From NCBI GenBank assembly GCA_031267005.1, contig JAIRZX010000663.1:1-33621 (forward strand): a stretch of DNA of 33,621 bases. The letters run 5' to 3'. The stretch comes from Deltaproteobacteria bacterium. Its GTDB lineage: Bacteria; Desulfobacterota; Desulfarculia; Adiutricales; Adiutricaceae. This document shows, in pieces, positions 8,687 through 17,454 of this stretch; the stretch's first letter is position 1; the number at the start of each line of letters is the position of its first letter. The notes under the pieces were generated by a model. It was not told where the DNA came from. It searched no databases and saw only the letters and a list, made by a program, of their open reading frames with translations. Both the position numbers and the translations under genes were made by a program.

Positions 8687-11600
8687 GCGGGCTGGACGCC
8701 CCCCGCCCCGCAGGCCTTACCCCCGCACTGAGGCAGTACCTGGAGACCAAGGAAGCCTGGCCAGGCTCCTTCCTGTTTTTCCAGATCGGGGACTTCTACG
8801 AGCTCTTCTTCGAAGACGCCGAGGCCGTGGCGCCCCTCCTGGACCTCGCGCTGACCAGCCGCCAGAAGATAGAGGGGGCGCCAGTCCCCATGTGCGGGGT
8901 GCCGCTTTCCGCCTGCGAGCTCTACGTGAACCGCCTGGCCTCCCTGGGCCACAGCGTGGTCGTCTTCGAGCAGGACGGGACGGCTCCCCCGCCGGGATCC
9001 GGGGAAAAGCTCGCCCGGAGGCGGCTCTCCCGCGTGGTCACCCCGGGCACGATAGTCTCCGAGGACGCCCCCCCCGCCAGTCGCTACATGGCCGTGGTGC
9101 TGCACGAGGAACAGCTCGCGCTGGCTCAGGCCGCCAAGCCCGAGCCCGCGCTCGCCTGGCACGAGAGGGAAGGCACGGAATCCCCCCGGCCCGCCGCCCC
9201 CCGAGGCGCTCGCGGCTCCCGGCCCTCCCCTTCGCCCCCCCCGTCCGCTTCCGGCCATTCCGGCGCCGGCCCGCGTTCCGGCCCTCCCGGGGCGCCCTCC
9301 CTTCCCGCCCCCAAGGGCGGCTGGTGGTTTATGGCGGCGGCGGATCTGTCCACCGGGGAATTCCAGCTGGCCCGGGCCGCCGACTTCGAAGGCCTTGCGC
9401 CGGAGATAGCGGCCTTCGGGCCGCAGGAGATCCTGTACCCCTCGCCCGCGCCCCCGGAACTCGCCGCCTTCCTCGCCGCCAGCGGCACCTACTCGTCCGG
9501 GCTGGCGCCCATGGCCTTCGAGGGCGCGGAGGAGGCGCTCTTCGAGGTGTTCGGCGCCGGCTTCAGGCAGAACCTCCCCGAGCTCTGGGAGAGCCCGGGG
9601 GGTCCCGCCGCCTGCGGGGCCGCGGTGAAGAGGCTATTGGGGCTGGCGCCCGGCTCGTCCCTCTCGCACCTGGCGCCTCCCGCGCTTTTGTGGACCTCTC
9701 CCTCGCTGTCGCTTGACGAGGCGGCGCTGAGGAACTTAGAGCTCGTGCGCTCCTTGAGGGACGGGGGCACCAGAGGGACCCTCTTCGAGCTCCTGGACTT
9801 GAGCTCCACCCCCATGGGGTCCAGGACACTCCAGGACTGGCTGGTCCGTCCCTCCAGGGACCGCGCGGAAGTGGAGGCCCGCCACGGCGCGGTGGAGGAG
9901 CTTTTGGGCGACGCCGCGGCCCGCGAAAAACTCGCGGGCGCCCTCAAGTCCCTGAAGGACCTGGAGAGGGCGCTCTCCCGGCTCACCCTGGGGAGGGGAG
10001 CCGTCCGGGACCTGTACCTGGTCAAGGCCGCCCTTGATCTCGCCCCCGCAATCCGGGATCTCCTGGGCGCGATGGATGAGGGGGGGATGCTCAGGCGCAT
10101 AGCCCTGGGCATCGCCGAGGTTTTGGAGGACGGAGCGGGACAGGGCTCCGTCCCTGAACCGGCAGGCGCCCGGGACGGTGCCGGAGGCGGCGCCCAGCCC
10201 GATCCTTTCCCGGCCTCCCCCGCCGCCACGCTCCCGTCCCCGGACCCGGCCCCCGCCGCCGCCACGCTCCCGGACCCGGACCCGGCCTCCCCCGCCGCCC
10301 CGCTCCCGGCATCCGCCCCGGGACCGGTCGGGACCGGCCCGGGGGCCCGAGCCGGTGCGGGACGCGGGGGCAACGCCATGCGGACGCTCAAGAGGACGCT
10401 GGACGCCTGCCTGGGGGAGCGCCCGGCCCCCGGAAGCCCCGAGGGCGCCGCAATCAGGGACGGCTGCTCGCCCGTGCTGGACGAGCTGAGGGAGCTGGAG
10501 AGGGACGGCAGGAAGGCCATCGCCGCCCTGGAAAGCCGCGAGAAGGCCCGTACGGGCTTAAACTTCCTTAAGGTCGGATACAACCGGGTCTTCGGGTATT
10601 ACCTGGAACTCCCGAGAAGGCTCGCTGATCAGGCGCCCCCCGAGTGGACCAGGCGGCAGACCCTCTCCGGGACGGAGCGCTTCGCGAGCCCGGAGCTGAT
10701 GGAGCTCGAGGGGAAGCTCCTCACGGCCGGCGAAAGGCGCGAGGCGCTGGAACAGACGATCCTGAAGGGCTTGAAGCTCAGGGCCGCGGCGGCCTCCGCC
10801 GGGGCTAAAAGGCTCTCGAAGCTCATGGGGGTGGCCGACGCGCTCCGGAGCCTCGCCGAGGCCGCGAGGAAGCACGGCTGGACCAGACCCAAGCTCACCC
10901 AGGACGACGTCATAGACATAACGGCCGGGCGCCACCCGGTGGTGGAGGCCTCCCTCCCGCGCGGGGAGCCCTTCGTGGCCAACGACGTGAGGCTCTCGCC
11001 CAAGGAGAGGATCCTGGTGGTGACCGGCCCCAACATGGCGGGCAAGTCCACCATACTGCGCCAGACCGCCATCATAGTCATACTGTCGCAGATGGGCTCC
11101 TTCGTGCCGGCCGAGCGGGCGAAGCTCTCCATCCGCGACGCGGTCTTCACCCGGGTCGGCGCCGCGGACGATCTGGCCAGGGGCCGTTCCACCTTCATGG
11201 TTGAGATGAGCGAGACCGCCAGGATCCTGGCCCGCGCCACGCCCCGCAGCCTGGTCGTCCTGGACGAGGTCGGCCGCGGCACCTCCACCTTCGACGGGCT
11301 GGCCATCGCCTGGGCCGTGGCGGAGTACCTGCACGACCGGGCGGGGCGAGGGGTGCCCACCCTTTTCGCGACGCACTACCACGAACTGGTCGATCTCGCC
11401 CGCTCCAAGCCCCTGGCCGTGAACTACAACGTGGCCGTCCGCAAGTGGCAGGGAAAGGTGGTCTTCCTGCGCAAGCTCATGCCGGGCGGCACCTCCAGGA
11501 GCTACGGCCTCGCCGTGGCCGCGCTGGCCGGGCTCCCCAAGGCCGTGACCGGGAGGGCCCAGGAGGTGCTGAAAGATCTCCTGGAAGGGGCCAAGCGCTC

Positions 11601-12204
11601 CATCCGCCCGGAGATCCGCCCCCGGGGGCTGTTCGCCGATCCGGTCGCCCCCCCCGACCCCGAGCCCCAGGGCCTCTGGGCACCGGACAGGCTGGAGGAC
11701 GAGGCGGACCTGGAAACGGGCGCGGTTCCGGGCGGGACCTTCGCTCCGGCGACTACGGCCTCCGTCCTCGGGCGCGCCCAGCCCACGGGCCCGGACCCGG
11801 AGGCGAGACAGGGTTTCCCTTCCCCTTCCCCGCGCCTTTACGGAACCACGGCCCCCTCCCCTTCCGGCGGGCCGTACCCTTTCCCCTCCGGCGCTGCTTC
11901 CCCCTGCCCGCCAGCCGCCGCATCGGCCTCGCCGCCCCCTTCCCTTCCCGGCCGCCCTCCCGTCACGGCGTACGGCGACCCGTCCGCCGCGACGCCGGCC
12001 GCGCCGGCCGCGCCCCCGCCCGGCCTTGGGACCGGTTCCGGACGCCTGGCCCCCTCGCCGCTGATCGAGGGGGGGCCCGGCCCCGACGCCGAACGCGACA
12101 AGCTGATAGCGGAGATATGCGCCATAGAGACCGAGGCCTTGACGCCCCTTGAGGCGCTGAACCTCGTGCATGCCTTGAAGACCAGAGCGGAGGGGCTCCT
12201 GTGA
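8683..12204 (+). CDS. mutS: DNA mismatch repair ATPase MutS with low-complexity insertions
   Basis: GTG start at 8683, in frame with the listed 8266 ORF. LRQYLETKEAWPGSFLFFQIGDFYELFFEDA (mismatch-binding F-x-E), TGPNMAGKSTILRQTAIIVILSQMGSFVPAE (Walker A), VLDEVGRGTSTFDGLAIAWAVAEYLH (Walker B), FATHYHEL. Confidence 0.97.
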   Translation: MSGLDAPRPAGLTPALRQYLETKEAWPGSFLFFQIGDFYELFFEDAEAVAPLLDLALTSRQKIEGAPVPMCGVPLSACELYVNRLASLGHSVVVFEQDGTAPPPGSGEKLARRRLSRVVTPGTIVSEDAPPASRYMAVVLHEEQLALAQAAKPEPALAWHEREGTESPRPAAPRGARGSRPSPSPPPSASGHSGAGPRSGPPGAPSLPAPKGGWWFMAAADLSTGEFQLARAADFEGLAPEIAAFGPQEILYPSPAPPELAAFLAASGTYSSGLAPMAFEGAEEALFEVFGAGFRQNLPELWESPGGPAACGAAVKRLLGLAPGSSLSHLAPPALLWTSPSLSLDEAALRNLELVRSLRDGGTRGTLFELLDLSSTPMGSRTLQDWLVRPSRDRAEVEARHGAVEELLGDAAAREKLAGALKSLKDLERALSRLTLGRGAVRDLYLVKAALDLAPAIRDLLGAMDEGGMLRRIALGIAEVLEDGAGQGSVPEPAGARDGAGGGAQPDPFPASPAATLPSPDPAPAAATLPDPDPASPAAPLPASAPGPVGTGPGARAGAGRGGNAMRTLKRTLDACLGERPAPGSPEGAAIRDGCSPVLDELRELERDGRKAIAALESREKARTGLNFLKVGYNRVFGYYLELPRRLADQAPPEWTRRQTLSGTERFASPELMELEGKLLTAGERREALEQTILKGLKLRAAAASAGAKRLSKLMGVADALRSLAEAARKHGWTRPKLTQDDVIDITAGRHPVVEASLPRGEPFVANDVRLSPKERILVVTGPNMAGKSTILRQTAIIVILSQMGSFVPAERAKLSIRDAVFTRVGAADDLARGRSTFMVEMSETARILARATPRSLVVLDEVGRGTSTFDGLAIAWAVAEYLHDRAGRGVPTLFATHYHELVDLARSKPLAVNYNVAVRKWQGKVVFLRKLMPGGTSRSYGLAVAALAGLPKAVTGRAQEVLKDLLEGAKRSIRPEIRPRGLFADPVAPPDPEPQGLWAPDRLEDEADLETGAVPGGTFAPATTASVLGRAQPTGPDPEARQGFPSPSPRLYGTTAPSPSGGPYPFPSGAASPCPPAAASASPPPSLPGRPPVTAYGDPSAATPAAPAAPPPGLGTGSGRLAPSPLIEGGPGPDAERDKLIAEICAIETEALTPLEALNLVHALKTRAEGLL

Positions 12205-14258
12205 CGCCCTCTACCGGCGAGGGCACCGCCCTCCTGCCCGCCGCGCGTCTTTCGACCGGGCGCCCCGCCAACCCTTCCATGCCCGCCTTCCGGCCTGAGC
12301 CTGCCTACCCTTCCATGCCCGCCTTCCGGCCTGAGCCCGCCTTCCGGCCTGAGCCAGCCTTCCGGCCTGAGCCAGCCTTCCGGCTTGAGCCAGCCTTCCC
12401 GCCTAAGCCCGCCTTCGCGTTACCCTATGCCTTAGCCCTGGCCCTGGCCTTCTCCCTGGCCGCGGCGGCCCCGGCAGGCGCCGCGGGCGAGCTCGCCCGC
12501 GCCAGGGACGCCCGGACGCTCTTCTTCAAGGGCGAGGACGCCAAGGCCAGGGCCTCCTGGCAGAAGCTCGTGGCCCGCTTCGAGGAGGCCTCGGCCGCCC
12601 AGGTGCGCGATGCCCCCCGGGCCCAGGCCGATCTGGAAGGGGCCGAACTGGCGCTGCAGTGCTTCTACCGCTTCAAGGACCAGAGGGACGCGGCCAAGGC
12701 GGAACGCCTCGCGAGGAAGGCCGTGAAATCCTGCGGGAGGTGCCCCACCGCCCCCCAGGCGGAGATAATCCTGGGAAGGGCCCTGGTGGCCCAGAAAAAG
12801 ATGGACGCGGCCTACCGCGAGCTCATGAAGGTGGAATTGAACCATCCCGAAGCCCCCGAGATCGAGGAGGCGCGAGAGCTCATGACCACCCTCAGGGCCG
12901 GCGGCACCCCGCCCCCCTACCCCACCACGGAGCCGGCGGTGCTGTCAGCCCCGAGGGGCGCGCCCGTCCCGCCCCAGGCGGCGCCGTCCCAGGCGCCCCC
13001 CCCCCGGGTTGCCGCAGCCGCCGCGCCAGCCCGGAACCCGCCGCGCCAGCCCGCCGCGGCCCGTCCCGAGCCGCCTCCCAAGCCGCCATCGAAGGCCCCC
13101 CCGCCGAGAAAGGACGGGCTCGCGCAGGTCTACGCCGTGACCGTCGAGAAGCGGCAGGGCTACACGGCGGTCATAGCCTGGACGGACAAGGTCACGAGCT
13201 ACGTCTACAACCTCATACCCCCCCAGCGGGCCGGGGGCCAGCACCGGGTCTACGCGGATCTCCGCTCCGCGAGGCTAGCGGGCGGCCTTCCGGGAAGGAA
13301 CCAAAGCTCAGCCCCCCTCATAAACCTGGTAAAGATAAACCAGTTCGCCAGGGACACCGCCAGGCTGGTGGTCGATCTCCCCCGGGCGCATCCCTACGCG
13401 CCGGTTTTCCTTGACGATCCCCCCCGCCTGGAGCTGAGGGTGGCAGAGGAGGCCGAGGACCTGCCGCCCACCGAGGCGGACGCGCCTCCGGAGCCCCGCC
13501 TGGCCGCCGCCTCCCCCCCGCCCCCCCCGAAAAGGCCGGGCCGCGGCGCACGGGGGCCTGCGGACTCGCTGGCGCGGCAGCTGGGGCTGAAGATACGGCG
13601 CGTCGTGATAGACCCCGGCCACGGCGGCAAGGACGGCGGCACGGCAGGCCACGGCTTGAAAGAAAAGGACATAGCGCTCAAGGCCTCCAAGATGCTCAAG
13701 GCTAAGATCGAGTCCAGGCTGAAGCTGCAGGCCGTGCTCACCCGCGACTCCGACAAGTTCGTGACCCTGGACCGGAGGCCCAAGATAGTCGCGGACTCGA
13801 AGGGGGATCTCTTCGTCTCCGTCCACGTTAACGCCAACTCCCTGGCGTCGGTTGAGGGCCTGGAAACGTACCTGCTCAACTTCGCCACCGACCCCTCGGC
13901 CCAGACCGTCGCCGCCCGGGAGAACGCCACCCAGCAGAAGACCATGTCCGAGATGGCGGGCATCCTGGAGCTCATAGCCAAGAACACCAAGGTCGCCGAG
14001 TCAAGGGTGCTCGCCCGCACGGTGCATGCGAAGGCCCTGGAGACCCTCCGCACGAAATACAAGGTCCGCGACCTGGGCGTGAAGGAGGCGGTCTTCGTGG
14101 TGCTGGTAAACGTCGACGTGCCCGCCATACTGATGGAGATAGGCTTCCTCTCCAACGCCCGCGAGGCCGAAAGGCTCTCCCAGGACGCCTACCTGGAGCT
14201 TCTGACCGACGGCGTGGTTGAAGGATTGAGGGCCTACGTGGACGGGCTCCCGCATTAG
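12201..14258 (+). CDS. N-acetylmuramoyl-L-alanine amidase (AmiC type, with AMIN-like region)
   Basis: RRVVIDPGHGGKDGGTAGHGLKEKDIALKASKMLK...LTRDSDKFVTLDRRPKIV...DLFVSVHVNAN...VDVPAILMEIGFLSNAREAERL is Amidase_3. An AMIN-like segment and a TPR-like N-terminal region precede it. GTGA overlap with mutS. Confidence 0.93.
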   Translation: MTPSTGEGTALLPAARLSTGRPANPSMPAFRPEPAYPSMPAFRPEPAFRPEPAFRPEPAFRLEPAFPPKPAFALPYALALALAFSLAAAAPAGAAGELARARDARTLFFKGEDAKARASWQKLVARFEEASAAQVRDAPRAQADLEGAELALQCFYRFKDQRDAAKAERLARKAVKSCGRCPTAPQAEIILGRALVAQKKMDAAYRELMKVELNHPEAPEIEEARELMTTLRAGGTPPPYPTTEPAVLSAPRGAPVPPQAAPSQAPPPRVAAAAAPARNPPRQPAAARPEPPPKPPSKAPPPRKDGLAQVYAVTVEKRQGYTAVIAWTDKVTSYVYNLIPPQRAGGQHRVYADLRSARLAGGLPGRNQSSAPLINLVKINQFARDTARLVVDLPRAHPYAPVFLDDPPRLELRVAEEAEDLPPTEADAPPEPRLAAASPPPPPKRPGRGARGPADSLARQLGLKIRRVVIDPGHGGKDGGTAGHGLKEKDIALKASKMLKAKIESRLKLQAVLTRDSDKFVTLDRRPKIVADSKGDLFVSVHVNANSLASVEGLETYLLNFATDPSAQTVAARENATQQKTMSEMAGILELIAKNTKVAESRVLARTVHAKALETLRTKYKVRDLGVKEAVFVVLVNVDVPAILMEIGFLSNAREAERLSQDAYLELLTDGVVEGLRAYVDGLPH
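12285..12410. repeat. 18-bp tandem repeats encoding PAFRPE, upstream of the signal-peptide-like hydrophobic segment
   Basis: gccttccggcctgagccc/a repeated about six times. Confidence 0.9.
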
Positions 14259-14581
14259 CCAGAGGGACGGCCGGGCCCGCCCGGACGCCCTTCAGTTTAC
14301 GGAGAGGCGCCCCGGAGGGGACCCCGGCCCGGGACGGGGGACGGGGCTGGGCCGCCGCCGGGACCGGTGGCGGGACGCGGAACGCGCCCCCCGGCCCGGT
14401 ACCCAAACGGGGACCGGGTCCCGCGCAGAAGGCGGGAGCTGGACCGGTCGCTCTGCCCCAGCCTGGAACCTGGCCCCTCCCGCCCGGGCCCGGACGGGTT
14501 CCCTTCCTGGGCCCGCGACGGCGCGGCCCCTAAATACCATGTCCGAAAACGGCCAGACAGGCGGAAACGAACTGCGGCATA

Positions 14582-16156
14582 ATGCCCGGAAATTCGGCAG
14601 GAGGCTTTTCCGGCATGCTCGACAACCCCGACGCCCTCTACGAAGCCTTCGCGGCGAAGGACCCACGCTTCGACGGCCGCTTCTTCCTGGGAGTATCCTC
14701 CACGGGCATCTACTGCCGCCCCGTCTGCCCGATGAAACGACCGAAGAGGGAGAACTGCTCATTCTTCGGCTCCGCTGCGGAAGCCGAACTCGCCGGATAC
14801 AGGCCCTGCCTCGTGTGCCGTCCGGAACTGGCGCCCGGAAGCCCTTTCGTCGGCCCCTCGGCGGGCCTGGCCAGGCGCGCGGCGAGGATGCTGGAAGACG
14901 GCTGCGCGGAATCCCTCAGCCTGGAGGAGCTCTCGTGGAGGCTCGGCTGCTCTTCCCGCCACTTGAGGCGCGCCTTCGCGGAAGAGTACCGCGTTACTCC
15001 GGTGGCCTACCTCCAGACCTGCAGGCTACTTCTCGCCAAGAGCCTTTTGACCGACACCGGTTTGAGCGTCCTCGAGACGGCCATGGCGGCGGGCTTCGGG
15101 AGCCTCAGGCGCTTCAACGGCCTCTTCAGGGCCCGCTACAGGCTAAAGCCCACCTCTCTGAGGAAACGCGCCGCGGACGGGGAAAGGGCCGACGCGGGCT
15201 TGAGCCTTTCGCTGGGGTACCGCCCTCCCTACCGCTGGGACGAGATCCTGGGTTTTTTGGGCGCCCGCGCCCTGGCGGGCGTCGAGAAGGTCGCGGGCGG
15301 GGAGTACATGCGGGCCGCGCGGATTGCCGCGCCCGGCGGGAAAACGGCCCTCGGCTGGCTCAAGGTCGCCCAAAACCCCCGGAAAGACGCCCTTTCCGTA
15401 ACCCTGAGCGAGAGCCTCCTGCCAGCGCTCCCGCAGGCGCTCGCGCGGGTCAAGCGGCTGTTCGACACCTGCTGCGACCCGGAATCGGTCTACGCCAGGC
15501 TCTCCCCCATGAACGACGTGGCCCCGGGCTCGTGCCCGCCCGGCCTGCGGGTACCGGGTTCCTTCGACTCGTTCGAGACCGCCGTAAGGGCCGTCTTGGG
15601 CCAGCAGATCGCCGTCAAGGCCGCGGGGACCCTGGCCGCCAGGATCGCCGCCGCTTACGGGGCCCCCGTCGCGACCGGGGAGGAGGGCCTTGACCGGGCC
15701 TTCCCCTCGCCCGGGGACTTCCTCGCCATGGGGGACTCCCTGGAGAAGCGCCTGGGCGAGCTTGGCGTCGTATCCGCCCGGTCCGGGGCGATAGGCGCGA
15801 TGGCGAAGCTGTTCGCGGACGGGGACGTCGACATGGACTTTTGCGCCTCACCCGAACGCGAGTCCTTGAAACTCCGCTCCCTTCCAGGCATCGGGAGCTG
15901 GACCGCCGGATACATCGCCATGCGCGCGATGGGCTGGCCCGACGTCTTCCTGGAGACGGACGCGGGCGTCAAGAAGGCGCTCCCGGGGCGCACGTCCAGG
16001 GAACTCAAGGAACTCGCGGAAGCCTGGCGGCCGTGGCGGAGTTACGCCACCGTCGGGCTGTGGAACTCTCTGGGGCGAGGGCAGGGCCCGCTCGCCGCGG
16101 GACGGCATGGAAAGGAAAGGCAACATGGAACGGCGGGACGGCATGGGGAAAAATGA
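14582..16156 (+). CDS. Ada methylphosphotriester domain + AraC HTH + AlkA-type 3-methyladenine DNA glycosylase fusion
   Basis: GIYCRPVCPMKRPKRENCSFF...AGYRPCLVCRPE (Ada Zn-Cys4); LSLEELSWRLGCSSRHLRRAFAEEYRVTPVAYLQTCRLLLAKSLL (AraC HTH); AVLGQQIAVKAAGTLAARIA...LPGIGSWTAGYIAMRAMGWPDVFLETDAGVKKAL (HhH-GPD). A start at 14615 (MLDNPDALYEAF) is plausible. Confidence 0.93.
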   Translation: MPGNSAGGFSGMLDNPDALYEAFAAKDPRFDGRFFLGVSSTGIYCRPVCPMKRPKRENCSFFGSAAEAELAGYRPCLVCRPELAPGSPFVGPSAGLARRAARMLEDGCAESLSLEELSWRLGCSSRHLRRAFAEEYRVTPVAYLQTCRLLLAKSLLTDTGLSVLETAMAAGFGSLRRFNGLFRARYRLKPTSLRKRAADGERADAGLSLSLGYRPPYRWDEILGFLGARALAGVEKVAGGEYMRAARIAAPGGKTALGWLKVAQNPRKDALSVTLSESLLPALPQALARVKRLFDTCCDPESVYARLSPMNDVAPGSCPPGLRVPGSFDSFETAVRAVLGQQIAVKAAGTLAARIAAAYGAPVATGEEGLDRAFPSPGDFLAMGDSLEKRLGELGVVSARSGAIGAMAKLFADGDVDMDFCASPERESLKLRSLPGIGSWTAGYIAMRAMGWPDVFLETDAGVKKALPGRTSRELKELAEAWRPWRSYATVGLWNSLGRGQGPLAAGRHGKERQHGTAGRHGEK

Positions 16157-16694
16157 CGCGAAATGCCTCTGGGCGACCTGCGGCACCCCGATAGGCGAGC
16201 TCACGATGGCCTCCGACGGCGAAAGCCTAGTCGGATTGTGGATCGAGGGGCAAAGGTACCACGGCGGACCCGCACGCGGGCTTCCGGAGGCCGCAGACGG
16301 GATGCCCTTGTTCCGGGACGTCACTAGCTGGCTTAACGCCTACTTCGCCGGGAAAAGGCCTTCCGTCCCAGATCTGCCCCTCGCCCCCTGCGGGAGCGAT
16401 TTCCGCCAGGCCGTGTGGGGCGTCCTCCGGGAGATCCCCTACGGGGAGACCGTCACCTACGGCCAAATCGCCAGGTTGCTGGAAGAGGCGGGGGGGAAGG
16501 CGTCCGCCCGCGCCGTGGGCGGGGCCGTAGGCCACAACCCGATAAGCGTAATAATCCCATGCCACAGGGTAATCGGGGCGGGCGGAAACCTCACCGGCTA
16601 CGCGGGCGGCATAAAGGTGAAATCCCGTCTCCTCGCGCTCGAGGGGGTCGACTTGTCCTCCCTTTACTTCCCCAAAAGGGGCACGGCGCTTTAG
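16107..16694 (+). CDS. Methylated-DNA--[protein]-cysteine S-methyltransferase (MGMT/Ogt)
   Basis: GSDFRQAVWGVLREIPYGETVTYGQIARLL...ARAVGGAVGHNPISVIIPCHRVIGAGGNLTGYAGGIKVKSRLLALEG with the PCHRV active site. The internal start at 16143 (MGKNDAKC) is an alternative. Confidence 0.95.
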   Translation: MERKGNMERRDGMGKNDAKCLWATCGTPIGELTMASDGESLVGLWIEGQRYHGGPARGLPEAADGMPLFRDVTSWLNAYFAGKRPSVPDLPLAPCGSDFRQAVWGVLREIPYGETVTYGQIARLLEEAGGKASARAVGGAVGHNPISVIIPCHRVIGAGGNLTGYAGGIKVKSRLLALEGVDLSSLYFPKRGTAL

Positions 16695-16845
16695 GCGCGG
16701 CCGAACCCTTTCTGGACTGAATCATTTCCGCGCCCGGCCGGGCGCTCCGGGACGAAACGCTCCCTGCTGAGGCGGCGGGCCATTTTGCAGCCGGGCGCGG
16801 ATTTCGTTCGGGGGGCGGAAAGCCAAAGAGGAGGAGGGAACTGTC

Positions 16846-16887
16846 CATGGCTATTTACGTACTGTTCATGGCTATTTACGTACTGTT
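16846..16887. repeat. Perfect 21-bp tandem duplication containing the start codon
   Basis: catggctatttacgtactgtt at 16846-16866 and 16867-16887. Confidence 0.98.
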
Positions 16888-17221
16888 CGAGGTAACTCCC
16901 AAAATAGGCCGCATGGAAGAGTACCTCAGCCTGGCCGCCGGACTTATGGACGAACTGAAGAAATGCCCGGGTTTCATCCGCGCGGAACGCTTCAAAAGCG
17001 TCTCGAAGGAGGTTAAGCTGTTGAGCCTGTCGGTTTGGGAAAACAAGTCGTCCGTAAGCGAGTGGCGCTCCAAGGCGGAACACCGCATGAGCCAGCTTGC
17101 CGCCCGCGATTCGCTTTTCGAGAGCTACAGTATCGCCGTCGCTTCGGGATTGAGGAGCTACGGCAAGAACGAACGATGCGAGGCTCCGCCCGACTCCAAC
17201 GCGTTCTTTTGCGATCGCTAA
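16847..17221 (+). CDS. Antibiotic biosynthesis monooxygenase (ABM)-like domain protein
   Basis: YVLFEVTPKIGRMEEYLSLAAGLMDELKKCPGFIRAERFKSVSKEVKLLSLSVWENKSSVSEWRSKAEHRMSQLAARDSLFESYSIAVA. RBS gaggaggga upstream. Confidence 0.8.
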   Translation: MAIYVLFMAIYVLFEVTPKIGRMEEYLSLAAGLMDELKKCPGFIRAERFKSVSKEVKLLSLSVWENKSSVSEWRSKAEHRMSQLAARDSLFESYSIAVASGLRSYGKNERCEAPPDSNAFFCDR

Positions 17222-17250
17222 CCGCCTTTTAGGCCTGTTCCGCATGCCGG

Positions 17251-17335
17251 AAGGCATGAGATCATCAGATCATGAGACCATGACCATGGCCATGGCCATG
17301 AAGGCATGAGACCATGGCCATGAAGGCATGATGGG
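17251..17335. repeat. CATG-rich tandem repeat
   Basis: Repeats of (cat)gagaccatggccatgaaggcatga; several NcoI-type palindromes. Confidence 0.85.
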
Positions 17336-17454
17336 TAATTCGACACTGTCTGGAACTAGGGCTCAGGAGGCCAGCAAACCGGACGGAGGCGGCTTCCGCC
17401 ACGTCCTAAGGCGGCTTTCGGCACTGCTTGGTAAAAACCGGGGGAGGAGGGAAG

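Noticed and set aside
10558-12171. 537-aa minus-strand ORF antisense to mutS
   Set aside because: No family resemblance and high GC produces long antisense frames. The plus-strand MutS motifs are unambiguous.
14539-15693. 384-aa plus-strand ORF overlapping the Ada-AlkA fusion
   Set aside because: Arg/Pro-rich alternate frame of a clearly coding region.
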